From Euglena gracilis (taxonomy: Eukaryota > Euglenida > Euglenophyceae > Euglenales): a stretch of DNA of 64,000 bases. The stretch covers positions 3,718,170 through 3,782,169 of the forward strand of contig CP154956.1 of NCBI GenBank assembly GCA_039621445.1. Direction: 5' to 3'. The notes beneath the pieces are model-generated. The model ran no database searches. It saw nothing but the letters and a program-made list of their open reading frames with translations, and was not told where the DNA came from. The stretch's first letter is position 1. Each line of letters begins with the position of its first letter. The translations under genes and the position numbers were made by a program. Of this stretch, positions 10,195 to 20,740 are shown piece by piece.

Positions 10195-10510
10195 GGTAGA
10201 TCTGGCCCGGGGGGGGGGGGGTGGGCCGACGCCAGGGTCGGCCCAATACGACCCTAGCGTCGCTAGGGTCGCTAAAGTCGCTCTAGGGTCGTGGGCCGAC
10301 CCTAGGGTCGCCCATCCTAGGGTCGTGGGCCGACCCCAGGGTCGACCCTAGGGTCGGCCCACCCCACGACCTCGACCCCCCTATCAAAAAAAATTCGAAT
10401 TTGTTTTTAATGTTTTAGGCCTTCAAATAAAAAGAAAACAAAAGGAGGAAATACTAATACTGATTACTTATGCTAAAATACACCCCAAAAATGCTTGGTG
10501 GCATGAGGTT
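10195..10510 (+). repeat. Left inverted arm of J
   Basis: The arm begins in a G run after ggtagatctggcccg and holds eight or more GACCCTAGGGTCG-type palindromic motifs up to about 10370. An A/T-rich stretch with aaaattcgaatttg and a cttcaaataaaaagaaaac block follows. Each block is found in reverse complement and reverse order at 24977-25268. Confidence 0.75.
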
Positions 10511-11429
10511 TTTTGTTATTTTGTAGTCCTCGAACAATCGAACAACACAAGGGATTTGCCCCCAAAACGACTCAGAGTCACAAGGCATTTTGTTACTTTG
10601 GGACCCTCGAACAGTCGAACAACACAAGGGATTTGCCCCCAAAACGACTTGGAAACACAAGGGATTTGCCCCCCAAAACGACTCGGAAACATGGGATTTT
10701 GTTATTTTGGGGTCCTCTAACAGTGGAGCAACACAAGGGATTTGCCCCCCAAAACGACCCGGAAACACAAGGGATTTGCCCCTCAAAACGACTCGGAAAA
10801 AGAAGGGATTTGTTACTTTGGGGCCCGGAAACGGTTGAGCAACACAGGGGTTTTGCCCCGCAAAACGACCCGGAAACACAAGGGATTTGCCCCCCAAAAC
10901 AACTCGAAAAACACAACGTATTTGCCCCCCAAAACGACTCGGAAACACAAAGGATTTTGTTATTTTGGGGCCCTGGAACAGTTGAGCAACACAAGTAATT
11001 TGCCGCCCAAAACGACTTGGAAACAAAGGGGATTTGCCCCCCAAAACGACCCGGAAACACAAATTTGCCCCCCAAAACAACCCGAAAAACACAACAGATT
11101 TGCCACCCAAAACGACTCGGAAACACAAGGAATTTTGTTAATTTGGGGCCCTCGAACAGTTGAGCAACACAAGTGATTTGCCGCCCAAAACGACATGGAA
11201 ACACAAGGAATTTGCCCCCCAAAACGACCCGGAAACACAGGGGATTTGCCCCCCAAAACAACCCGAAAAACACAACGGATTTCCTCCCCAAAACGCCTCG
11301 GAAACACAAGGGATTTCGTTATTTTTGGGCCGTCGAACAGTTGAGCAACACAAGGTATTTGCCTCCCAAAACAACCAGGAAACACAAGGGATTTGCCCCC
11401 CAAAACGATTCAGAAACACAAGGGATTTG
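10511..11429 (+). repeat. 34-bp tandem array, left part
   Basis: The consensus unit is GGAAACACAAGGGATTTG followed by CCCCCCAAAACGACTC, 34 bp. It is interspersed with a longer variant containing ttttgttattttggggccct and cgaacagttgagcaac. Units differ by scattered substitutions. Long frames on both strands, made of FRVVLGGKSLVFPSRFGG-like peptide repeats, come from the array and are not genes. The array is broken at 11429 by A2 and resumes at 24204. Confidence 0.9.
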
Positions 11430-12528
11430 TGACGACCTTTTGAGGTCGACCGCCGTGCGGCGGAGTTTTTCCCTTTTAGAAGGCCTTTTGAGGGCGGTTT
11501 TGCTCTAATTTTAAGGCTTTCTAAATATTTCCATTAAAATTCCCTCTCCTAGGGGGGCGCCCATGGTTTGGTTGTGCAAGGAGAGAGATTGAGTGATGCT
11601 AGGTATTCCCAAAGGGTGATTTTCGGTCTATTTAGCATATTTTTAAGTTTTTTCTGCATTTTTCCTTTGGTTTTAAGGGAAAATGTTGTATTTGGTCAGA
11701 GCGCTTGCAAGCGCTTGGAACAGAATTTTAAGAGATAGGCGCCTGAGTTCCTGGAGTTTTTGCAGGGGTTTGCAAAGCTCAATAATGATGGAATTCAGCA
11801 TAATTTATCAAAATCAAGAGGGGAAACCTTGATTTTGACTTGGGTTGGTTGATTTTGATGCAATGGGCAAGGATTTGGATTTGAGAGCGCTTAGGAATCA
11901 GCGCACTCAATCCTAAATTTAACTGCCCATCAAGGGCATCAAAATCATATTTTCTCTCACAGGGTTTTCCTCTTTTTACCCCTTGGCATTGTCAATTGGT
12001 GCAATCACAAACAATTATCATTGTGAATTCAAGTGTTGGAATTACATTTGCAAATGGAAAGTCCAATTGAGAACAATCAATCATTTGAAGAAGGTGAGGT
12101 TTGTCTTCCCCCCACCTCATCTGTGGGAAAGGGGGCAGGGGGGTGGGACTCTTCAACTCAGGCAACCACTGGCCAAATTTCACCGCAAAACCTCCTTTTT
12201 GGCCCAGAAACTGTGAGAAATGACACCCAGGGGGGGTTTTGGCTCTCACTGGTTCAGCTTAGCAGGGAGGGGTTGAAACCCCAAAAGCACCCCCCTTGGA
12301 GATCCCAGTGACACCCCCCTCAGGGGTCGGGGAGGGTCCACTGGGAGGTTCCTCCTTGGAAATGATGGCCCAGTTTCGGCCACAGGGGGGGCTAGAATGG
12401 GAAAAAATTTCCGACACAAGTCGGCTCGAGGAGCCAAAAAAAGATCCTACACCGGAAACTGGCCCGGGGCGGGGGTTTCCGCTTCACCCCAGTGCTGCCG
12501 TGGGACATGGCAGCACGGGTGTGAAACA
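11430..12528 (+). repeat. 5' LTR of A2
   Basis: It starts TGACGACCTTTTGAGGTCGA, a short hairpin-forming end followed by ccgccgtgcggcgg, and ends GTGTGAAACA. It is matched along its whole length by 23104-24203 and, less closely, by the A1 3' LTR from 42182. The 1.1-kb length is long for the family. The last 475 bases contain open coding sequence (see the gag entry at 12054). Confidence 0.93.
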
Positions 12529-12748
12529 TGGTAAGCGGAGGTTGATCCTTCAGCCTTCTTTCGGAAATTTTGGGTTGGAAATCCCTGCTCAGAATGTTTT
12601 CTTTGATGATCAGCCATTGGCCCGATCTCAGATGGCAAATCTGACGATTGAGGTTTCGGGGAACAGGGAGTTGGGACCCGAAACCAGTTTGGCTGAACTC
12701 AGAACCCCCACAAATATGGGACAGATGTTGGAATTTCAGGGTAAATAA
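12054..12748 (+). pseudogene. Gag N-terminus, starting inside the LTR
   Basis: An ATG at 12054 opens a frame (MESPIENNQSFEEGEVCLPP) kept in all three complete LTRs of the family, including 23729 and the A1 LTR near 42803. At the G run near 12230 the frame changes. The second frame (PSGVGEGPLGGSSLE, then TSRLEEPKK) stays open across the LTR end and primer site into FFDDQPLARSQMANLT and stops at TAA 12746-12748. A1 has a sense codon there and the same frame continues in A2, so this stop is probably a mutation. The start inside the LTR is inferred, as in yeast Ty1. Confidence 0.55.
12529..12548 (+). promoter_or_regulatory. Primer-binding site of A2
   Basis: TGGTAAGCGGAGGTTGATCC directly abuts the LTR terminus ...GAAACA with no spacer. 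Its start complements a tRNA CCA end preceded by ...GCTTA. A1 has the same site at 761 with a few changes. The frame of Gag passes through it without a stop. Confidence 0.75.
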
Positions 12749-14976
12749 GGCCAGGTTGTCATTTCAAACCAACCGTGTTTTCCAGAGCCTTTTTCAGGGG
12801 TTTTGCCTTTGCAAAATATGGGGTACGGTTTTGTGCTGCCTGAGTTGCAACCTCTCCCAGACTTTTCATGGGTGCAAAATTTAGGGAATCTTCCATCATT
12901 ACCCGCTTTTGCATTGCCTTTGCCTCCAGCTCAACCAGTTTCTTCAACACTAGCCCAAGAGCCGGTGGCACTTTTGAAGTTTTCCCAACCATCCCAGGTA
13001 GATGGGCTGGCGAAGGAAACGGCAAGTTCCTCGGCAGAGCAGGGGGGTGATAACCCCAGCCCAGTTTTTTTTGAAAAGCAAGCACAGGTCAATGTGTTGG
13101 GCTTGAATGATAATAATAACTGGGACAGCAGCGAACGGGTCGGAGCAGAAGTCGAGCAGGCAGAGGAAAACCCGAAGGACCAGCCCAGCTCTACTTCTGC
13201 TCGGCGACCCCGAACACCAGCTTCATCACCAGGTAGTGATGAAGTTCAGCAAAAACGGCTGCACCGTGAGGTTGATCACGGTCAGCCAGCAGCTGCTGCA
13301 GCCCCCCAGCGTCCTCATATTTTCATCGAGGGGGGTGAGGAGGAGGTCCAACCCCCAGCCTATGAAAGTTCTGAAGCCACCCCCAGGGGGGATTCACAAA
13401 ATCAGGGATTTGAAGACCCCTGGGGGCAATTTGTACAAAGTAACAGAGACCTCCAGTGGACTGTGCAGCACCTTACTTTTCGGGTTTTGGCTTTGGAAAA
13501 AGCCAACGAAGAGTGGGTTCTGCCGCAGCAGCAGCAGCAACAACCCCCCGCAGTCGACATCCACCTGGTGCAGCACATGGCTGCACGAATCCAAGAAACG
13601 GCCAGGGCTGACTGCCTGCAGATTTTTGAACTTTTTGAGAAAAAATGTGAGGCCCAGGTGCAAATTTCTGTGCACAAAATTGACGCACAGGTACTTGAAC
13701 GTTTTGTCGGGCAGGAAAACAGTTTTGAGGAAAAACTGGCCCAGCAGCTTTCTTCGAGCCGTGATCAGTTTTTGGCCCTGAGGCAGGAATTTTTACGAAT
13801 TTTGGACAGCCTGCCACAGGAAATTTTGAAACAAGTGCAAAATCAGGTGGCTGCTTTACCAATTAAGGATGTCGTGCTTGAAAATTTTCAGCGGTTTGCT
13901 GAGAATTTTAATGCCGCCCAGCCAGCTCAGGGGGGGGGGAGGCAGAAACTCTCCAGGAGCTGGCCGTTGTCGCTGCCAAAATCATTGAAGTTCAGGCTGA
14001 CCTGGTATCGCTACGTAGTACGGTACAGGGCCAGGCTCAGCAGCTCCAGCAGTTCGCTGATTATGTTCGCCAGCTGGGTGAACAAAATTCAGCAATGAAT
14101 ACAGCCCTCCATGGTTTTGGTGGGGGTATTCAAAAACTGCACCAGAATATTTCAGATGAAGTAGGGAAACGACACTCAGAAATGCAAAAACTGTTGACGG
14201 ATTGTCAGCAGAATTTTCAGAGTGTTTATCAGCAGATTTTTTCCCAGGAAAAAAAATTTGGTGGGCTGGTGGAGGAATTAAGGCAGGGACTTGCAAAAGT
14301 TGGGGTAAACACTTTCGAGTTGCAGAAAGCGTTGCGGAATTTACAAAAAAATGGACCCGTACACCCAACTGCAGACCCGAGAGGGGTTTTGCAAAAAATT
14401 TCTGACATGTGGTGGCTGCGGCAGGGCAGCCAGCAACCCCTGCACCCCGTTGGGCTGCCACAGCCTGGGCAGCAGCTGGCCCAGCAGCCCGTCATCCAGC
14501 TGGACCAGCAGCCTGGCCAGCCAGCAGGCCAGTCGCAGCCTGCTCACGGGCTGCCAAGGGGGCTGGGCCTGCCGTCAGCTGGACAGCAGCAGCCCCTGGG
14601 TCAGCCTTCCAGCTCACCGGCCAGCACGGTGCCCAGTGCTGACCCAGCTTTTTCAGATCAGATTATTTCTCAAAAAAAATCTGCAGGTTCAAACATTTCC
14701 CCTCCCTTAGTTTTTGAGGTGGGATTTGTTTTGGAGGACAAACAAGATACGGCAGTGGTTTCTTCCGTGTCATTGTGTGTCCCCCCACATGTTTCTGCAG
14801 CCCCTGCTTTCTCGATTAGGCCTATCGGGACAGGGGGGGCTGCAGCCAACCCAGGTAACGGGTTGGGTTTTCCTTTTATTGGTGACGCAGTAGCATTTGA
14901 AATTTTGCACGGAGGTGCTAAGCCCTATTTTGATGAATCGGGCAGTATTTCCTGGCATGATTTTGAAGTAGATTGA
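12749..14976 (+). pseudogene. Gag, main part (A2)
   Basis: Two overlapping frames carry most of Gag. 12803-14098 has a Pro-rich start, an acidic HIFIEGGEEEVQPPAYESSE stretch, the short glutamine tract and long amphipathic helices (HLVQHMAARIQETARADC; FEKKCEAQVQISVHKID). The frame shifts at a run of eight or nine G near 13929 and goes on in 14095-14976 with more coiled coil and a Gln/Pro/Gly-rich low-complexity tail. It ends at TGA 14974-14976 where A1 has Trp. No zinc knuckle is seen. Role: structural shell protein. Confidence 0.8.
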
Positions 14977-16048
14977 TATCTTTACTGGGACAGGTTGACA
15001 TCAGGGAAACCGTATTCTGATTTGCAAAAGCTGCAGGTTTTTGAGGCATGTTTAGGACGCAGATTAAGGGAGGAAATCAGGCTCTATCGGTTGAATGGAG
15101 CTAAATTAAGTTACCCAACCATATTGGCCCAGTTCCAGAACCGTTAGGCCTCGAGTAAGGGGCTCACGGCTCGGAAAATATGGCAGGAGGTAACCATGAT
15201 TAACGAAGGAAAAATTACCCGTGCTGATCTGCAGGAATTTTAGATTAAATTTTGCAGTGCCTGGCACCATGTTAGGGATGCCACAGCCGGGGAGCCTCGG
15301 CGATTATTTTTGGAAAGAATTCCTCCTTTTTTAAGCAAGTTTTGCATAGAAGAGGAGGATAACCGAGCCCGTAAACAACCCATTGTCAGGCTCACAGGGA
15401 TACCAAATCCCACGGTGGATGGGATTAAAAGGAGTGTGAGCCAGATCACTGGGGGGATTGATCCACGGAAAGTGGTTATCAAAGACCCTGGTGCCATTTG
15501 CCTTATTTATTTCAGTTCTTCGGAGGAGGCACTGAAATTAACAGCCGTAAATGGAAAGAAAATGCAGGGCATGGAAAATTTCCTCAACGCCGAATTGGTG
15601 GAACAACTAATGACCGTTGAGGAAATGTTTGCTTTTGCCGAGGGCAGGTTGGCTCTTCGGGAAAAGCAGGATTTGGCTTTGAATCAGCACCATTTTCCAG
15701 GATTATTCAGTAAATCGACAACAACAAAAGGCTCAGGGAAAATACAGGTGTTGGAAAAAGGCCAGACCCCCCCGGTGTCCCCAACATCCATGCCAGCACC
15801 AGCAAAATAATGGGAAAGGCAACAGGCAGCCCAAGGGTAAAGGGCAGCCAGCCACTCAGCGAAAATCCTCAGGCAAGGGGGGTGCATGGTCAAAGGGGGG
15901 TGGGCCCACCTCTTCTCCCCCTGGTGCCCAATAGGGGGACCAGGGACAGTTTGAGAAGGGGGGGGCAGCCCATGGCCGTGTCTCTCCACCCTGTGAGGAA
16001 AACGGTGTAAATATTTCTGATTCACAAAACTGGACTGTACAGGATTTT
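14977..16048 (+). pseudogene. Gag C-terminal region with scattered stops (A2)
   Basis: The frame resumes as YWDRLTSGKPYSDLQKL and FEACLGRRLREEIRLYRLN, broken by TAG at 15145-15147 (Tyr in A1) and 15241-15243 (Trp in A1). A 166-aa open piece follows (15310-15810; SEEALKLTAVNGKKMQ, EQLMTVEEMF). Near 15808 the frame changes into a Gly/Lys/Gln-rich linker that has a TAG at about 15931 and then runs in frame into the pol ORF at 16049. The FEACLG...YPTILAQF region resembles the capsid-like retrotransposon Gag domain in spacing, by eye only. Confidence 0.7.
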
Positions 16049-17965
16049 ATGGCTGATTCAGGGTGTGGTGAAAAACATTCTTTGGATCAGCCCCCCAGAT
16101 TTTTGAATCGGACCCGATACTCCTGGAGGGAGGGAAAATGTTCAAGGGTTCCCATTTTGCATTCAAACCTGCCACAGCCCAACCCCCTACCATCAACTCA
16201 GCGACCTCAGGCATTAGACTTTTTCGCTGGCACAGGTTCAGCAGGGAGGCGGTTGGCAGAAAGGGGTTATGAAGTTTTGTCAATCGAAAATGCCTCCTGG
16301 ACGGACTTCAACCCCCACACAGACATTTTGACCTGGGACTACAGGCGATACCCGGTTGGATTTTTTGAGGTTATTGCCGCTAGTCCCCCCTGTAATATTT
16401 ATTCCACAGCTTATAACCCCAGGCCAAGGGATTTCTCCCAGGCGGATGCCCTGGTGGAGAAAGCCCTGAAAATTATAAATTATTTTCAGCCAAAGTTGTG
16501 GTGGTTGGAGAAGCCCCGCACCGATCTTTTGCGAAATAGGGAGGTGGTGAAAAAACTGACCTATATCGATATTGATTATTGTCAGTTTTCGGATTGGGGT
16601 TATAAAAAGCCCACACGTTTCTGGTGCTGCCATGCCATTTCACAACTACGGTCGGTGTTGTGTGATGGCGAATCGTGTCCTAACCTGGTGATGGGGGACA
16701 ATGGGCAGTTCCGGCACCGTGAATTGTTGGGGGGCAGAAAAATGCAGTTTTCCCCCCAACAAAAAGGAAGAATACCCCCCCTGGTAATTGATTATCTCCT
16801 AAGTGCTGGGGATTTTCTGGGGGGCCAGCCCAAAGAAATTTCGCAAAATTCCCAGGATTTTGAAGAATGGGAAATTCCAGACCGTTGCTGTCATTTGGCC
16901 AACACCTTGAAGGTCAATCAGGTGTTGCCCATTGAAAACGAGCTGCAACTTTTGATACTATCACAGACGTATCTCCCTAATGGAGATACCAAGCAGCTCA
17001 AAGTTTTGGTGGACACGGGAGCCCAGGTTAACCTGGTCAAAAGGTCCATCGTTCCAAAACATCTGGCCAGGTCACCACGAATGCCGATTCGGCTGGTGGC
17101 TGCCAACGGCCAATGTGTTTTGGGGGGCGACCAGTGTATTAAGTTGGAGTTGGGTTTTCAACGCAGGGGTACGGGGCAGGGGGGCACCCAGGCCTTGTAC
17201 CTCGAAGGGGAATTCTACCTCGCGGATATTGAGGTAGGTGCTATATTATCGTTTCCATGGTTAGCCGAACATGGTTTGGGTGTGTTCCCACACCATAAGG
17301 CCTTGGTTTTTGACAATCCTAATCTGACTTTCTTGTACGGGTGGGATACAAGAAATCAGAAAAGGAAATCCCATAAGGGGAAGACAAAACACAATTCACA
17401 AAAAAGAATTGGGGTTGTGGTTTCTGACTTCGGAGAATCCCCTGAAAACGCACCAACCACGGAGTCCCTTGAAAATGAAAAGGTGTGGTTGGACCTGCAA
17501 AAAACGAATTTGCACCTACCCTTGCAAGGCTTTGACATGCAACCGAAATTCCTTGGTAAGAAGGAATTGCACACCATAGCCAAGCATCTCATCGAATCGC
17601 CAGCCGAGGACAAGGCAGTGAATGCCATAATCCAGGCTCGCGACTCGGTTGAGAAGGAGGACCCCAGGGTGGTAGCATTTCGGAATAAATTTTTTCAGGA
17701 TTTTGATGGGGAGGTGTTGGGTACGGAGGTACCCCCTGACCATCCCGTTCGGGTTCGGGGACCTTATGGTTACGCCCAGATTCCTGTGAAGGAGGGGGCT
17801 GTACCCACAAGGCAAAAACCCTTTGTGTTACACGGTGAAAGGTTTGAGGCTCACAAAAAGGTCACCCAGGAATGGTGGGGGCCGGAAATTTGTTGTGCGT
17901 TTGCCCAAGGGAACAGTTTCGGAATGGCTGTCCGTAACATTTGTGGTGCCAAAAAAAGGAGGTGA
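16049..17965 (+). CDS. Pol part 1: C5 DNA methyltransferase, aspartic protease, RT N-end
   Basis: Open frame of 638 codons. Residues 55-195 form a compact cytosine-C5 methyltransferase: motif I DFFAGTGSAG (57-66), a ProProCys catalytic loop ASPPCNIYS with Cys115, a motif VI-like WLEKPRT (Glu154), and YKKPTRFW near 185-192. It resembles the small Dcm-like enzymes of phages and algal viruses and lacks room for a large target-recognition domain. Residues 315-410 are a retroviral-type protease with active site VDTGAQ (Asp322). The rest is the linker shared with A1 and the start of RT. The frame breaks at a G run near 17875. The true start is probably upstream, as a Gag-Pol fusion, since the preceding linker is in frame apart from one TAG. 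Confidence 0.9.
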   Translation: MADSGCGEKHSLDQPPRFLNRTRYSWREGKCSRVPILHSNLPQPNPLPSTQRPQALDFFAGTGSAGRRLAERGYEVLSIENASWTDFNPHTDILTWDYRRYPVGFFEVIAASPPCNIYSTAYNPRPRDFSQADALVEKALKIINYFQPKLWWLEKPRTDLLRNREVVKKLTYIDIDYCQFSDWGYKKPTRFWCCHAISQLRSVLCDGESCPNLVMGDNGQFRHRELLGGRKMQFSPQQKGRIPPLVIDYLLSAGDFLGGQPKEISQNSQDFEEWEIPDRCCHLANTLKVNQVLPIENELQLLILSQTYLPNGDTKQLKVLVDTGAQVNLVKRSIVPKHLARSPRMPIRLVAANGQCVLGGDQCIKLELGFQRRGTGQGGTQALYLEGEFYLADIEVGAILSFPWLAEHGLGVFPHHKALVFDNPNLTFLYGWDTRNQKRKSHKGKTKHNSQKRIGVVVSDFGESPENAPTTESLENEKVWLDLQKTNLHLPLQGFDMQPKFLGKKELHTIAKHLIESPAEDKAVNAIIQARDSVEKEDPRVVAFRNKFFQDFDGEVLGTEVPPDHPVRVRGPYGYAQIPVKEGAVPTRQKPFVLHGERFEAHKKVTQEWWGPEICCAFAQGNSFGMAVRNICGAKKRR

Positions 17966-19136
17966 ATGGAGGGAAGTGGTAGACATGCGGGGGCCTAACA
18001 GTCAAAGTAGGCGTGTGTCCAACCCCCTTCCCGTATTTGAAGACCTCCTGGTAAAACAAGGTGGAAACATGATGTTTTCCATCTTAGATTTACGGCAGGC
18101 TTTCCACCAACAGCCGTTGGACCCGGAAAGCCGGCCCATCACATGTTGCAGTACCCCCCTCGGTCTTTTTCAGTGGAGGGTTAATGTGATGGGTCTAACA
18201 AACGCAAGCCAGCAGTTTCAAAAAATGATGGAGGACCGCCTCTTCCGGGTGGGGGACGTGGCTGATCCTTACATCGACGACATTTTGGTTGGAACTCGAG
18301 TGGGTCCTGGTGAGGATTAACTCGCAGCACACGACAAGGATTTGCGAAGAGTCCTTCAAGTTTTACGAAAAGACAGATTTGTAGCCGACAAAAGAAAATG
18401 TCGTCTTTTCGTAAAAGAGGTTGAGTTTTGTGGCCATGTTCTGGGTGGTGGGGTGAGAAAACCATCCCCTGGAAAGCTAATGGCCATTGAAAAATGGGAG
18501 CTACCCCAAACAATCACGGGTTTACGTGCTGTTTTGGGGTTCACAAATTATTACAGCTCCTATGTGAAGGATTACGCCCACATTGTCGCTTGCCTTCAAG
18601 ATAAGCTCAAAGTTTATCGAGTGGACAGCAAGAAGGGTTCCAAGAGAAGGATTTCTTGGGAAACATCCGACATTGAGGCATTTGAGAAAATTAAATCACT
18701 GTTGTGCAGTGAATTAATTTTGCAACACGTTAAGCCAGACAAACCATTTGTTTTAAGAGTGGATGCCAGCCAGTACGCGGTTGGTGCCACCCTTGAACAA
18801 TTGGTTGGGGAGGATACGGCTGCTACTCCTGAAGACGTACGGGCCAAGCGTACTGTGCCTGTCGCCTTCATGAGTAGGAAGCTAACGGGCAGCCAAAGAA
18901 ACTGGGTACCTAGGGAACAGGAGACTTATGCCATAATCCTAGCCTTACAAAAGTGGGAATCATGGATTGGGTTGCAGCCCGTCTTGGTTCTCACTGACCA
19001 CAAGGCTCTAGAATCTTGGGCTAGAGAGGTTCTAGACACACCAAGTGGTCCCATTGGGAGAAGGGCTAGGTGGCATCAGATTTTATCAAATTTGACTTAT
19101 CGGTTGGGTATATCCCGGGGCTGGAGAATACCATAG
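17823..19136 (+). pseudogene. Pol part 2: reverse transcriptase and RNase H (A2)
   Basis: Two frames split by TAA at 18318-18320, where A1 reads Leu. The first (to 18320) has the fingers motif VPKKGGEWREVVDMRG, motif A SILDLRQAFHQ and the catalytic YIDD (18270-18281). The second (18342-19136) carries the thumb, then RNase H with RVDASQYAVGATLE, ETYAIILALQKW and LVLTDHKALESW. The Asp, Glu and Asp metal ligands are all present. A one-base loss in a T run near 19090 shifts the frame before integrase. It copies the RNA genome into DNA in the particle. Confidence 0.9.
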
Positions 19137-20740
19137 CCGATTTGTTGTCAAGATGGGCTTACCCGGCCTCCCAAGCCTTGAAGGACATTTCAAGGCATGG
19201 GTCAGCCCTTGACACCGAGGAAATGAGGGAAATCATTCAAACTGAAAAATTGGAAGAAGCAGAATGTATGTGGTTACGGTTGGTGGACCAACCAACCACA
19301 GCCAATACATACATTCGTGGAGTCACCACACGGGGTGGTGCTACCACGGGGTCCGGGGACGCGGGTGGACGGTGCACACGACCGGGGGATAGGAAGTCAG
19401 AACCACTTGGAGGAACAACACCCCAGGGTTTGGGTTCAACCTCCACCCCCAAGGGAGAAAAAGGAAAACATGTTTCATTCTCAAATCGGGTTGACGAGTT
19501 TGGGAATGATACAAGTCTTGTGGAGGAGGTCCAAGAGCCAAGGGGGGAGCATTTTCCATTGACACCCACTTCTATACCAGCTTCACCAACGACGCCAACC
19601 CCTGAACCTGCTGCCGCGGCTACCACTGAGGTACCTGGGGCAGACCGAGAATCACCTGTGTTGTCTTCAGGTGGTTTGAGTGGTGAGGGGGGGGAAGCCA
19701 CTTCTACAACCGATTCCTCACCAATCCCCCCTGGTTCTGTGTGGGATTTATCGTGGAAGGAGGAATATTTAAAATGTCCCCGTTGGTCACCAATTTTTCA
19801 GGCTACCCAGGATTCAAAGGTGCCGTGGCCTGAAAATATTAAGGTTTTTGGTGACAAAATGTTTTTCGAGGAGAGGAGTTGTGTGCCCAAATCTCTCCAA
19901 GAAAAACTCATTCGGGATCACCACCACTCATACCAAGGGCATGTGGGATTCCCAAGGCTGTGGGAATGCATGTCCCTTAGGTATGATTGGGCTGTTCACT
20001 CACTCGCTCGAGATTGTGCTAAAGGAGTCATGGGCCTTTGTGGGACTTGCCAAGCGTGCCGAAGGCCGGCGAGTCTTAAGGGTTTAGTGGAATGTACACC
20101 CATACCCCCAGCCGTAATGTATTCGGTGGCCCTTGACATGTTTAGCATGCCTCTCGTGGAGTGGGAAGGCAATTCCTACGACTCCATGCTTGTGTGTGTG
20201 GATCGTCACTCCGGTTGGATAGTGGCGATCCCCCACCTTGCAAAAGGATTTACGGGAGCCAAGGCAGCCAAGCAAATGCTGTTGAATGCTTGGAGACCTT
20301 TTGGTGTCCCATCCATTATTACTTCCGATCTGGGCTCACATTTTGTCGCCGGTTGGTGGCAGACAATGTGTGCCTTGATGGGAATTAGGCAAGCCTACTC
20401 CCAGGCCTACCATCACCAGGCGAATGGTAGGGCGGAGAGGGCTGGCCAACAAATAATGGAACGGCTGAGGAAAATTCAGGTTGAGGACAAGTTGAATTGG
20501 GTTGAAGCCCTCCCCCAAGCAGTAGACCGTATCCATGATACGCCGGCGGAGAGTGGCCTTAGCCCATTTCAAATCTTGTTCAGTCGACACCGTTCATTGG
20601 GTGGTTTACCTTATGAACCGTTAAGGGATTGTGAAGGTGCCAGATCATTTTTTCTCGGCAAAGAGAAATTGATTTGGTGGTGGCTAGCAAAACGAATAAT
20701 TTGCATGCCAAGCAACGTGCTCGGGCCAACCGTGGTTTAG
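19070..20740 (+). CDS. Integrase of A2 (zinc-binding and catalytic domains)
   Basis: A 556-codon frame. The first 35 residues are the end of RNase H (YIPGLENTIADLLSRW). A Thr/Pro/Gly-rich linker follows. Near residue 280 comes the HHCC zinc module (HSYQGHVG, then CGTCQAC). The catalytic core shows Asp356 (ALDMFSMP), Asp420 (TSDLGSHF) and Glu456 (GRAERAG), an exact D,D(35)E spacing. The frame shifts near 20660, and the C-terminal part continues in 20674-21213. All catalytic residues are intact. Function: insertion of the cDNA into the host genome. Confidence 0.9.
   Translation: MASDFIKFDLSVGYIPGLENTIADLLSRWAYPASQALKDISRHGSALDTEEMREIIQTEKLEEAECMWLRLVDQPTTANTYIRGVTTRGGATTGSGDAGGRCTRPGDRKSEPLGGTTPQGLGSTSTPKGEKGKHVSFSNRVDEFGNDTSLVEEVQEPRGEHFPLTPTSIPASPTTPTPEPAAAATTEVPGADRESPVLSSGGLSGEGGEATSTTDSSPIPPGSVWDLSWKEEYLKCPRWSPIFQATQDSKVPWPENIKVFGDKMFFEERSCVPKSLQEKLIRDHHHSYQGHVGFPRLWECMSLRYDWAVHSLARDCAKGVMGLCGTCQACRRPASLKGLVECTPIPPAVMYSVALDMFSMPLVEWEGNSYDSMLVCVDRHSGWIVAIPHLAKGFTGAKAAKQMLLNAWRPFGVPSIITSDLGSHFVAGWWQTMCALMGIRQAYSQAYHHQANGRAERAGQQIMERLRKIQVEDKLNWVEALPQAVDRIHDTPAESGLSPFQILFSRHRSLGGLPYEPLRDCEGARSFFLGKEKLIWWWLAKRIICMPSNVLGPTVV

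Noticed and set aside
10511-11429. CRISPR-like array
   Set aside because: Direct repeats adjoin without unique spacers, the setting is eukaryotic, and the array is satellite DNA inside a foldback element.
10454-11508. Long overlapping frames on both strands with repeating peptides (up to 238 aa)
   Set aside because: They arise from the 34-bp tandem array, whose unit is not a multiple of three and lacks stops. No start, domain or conservation supports a gene.
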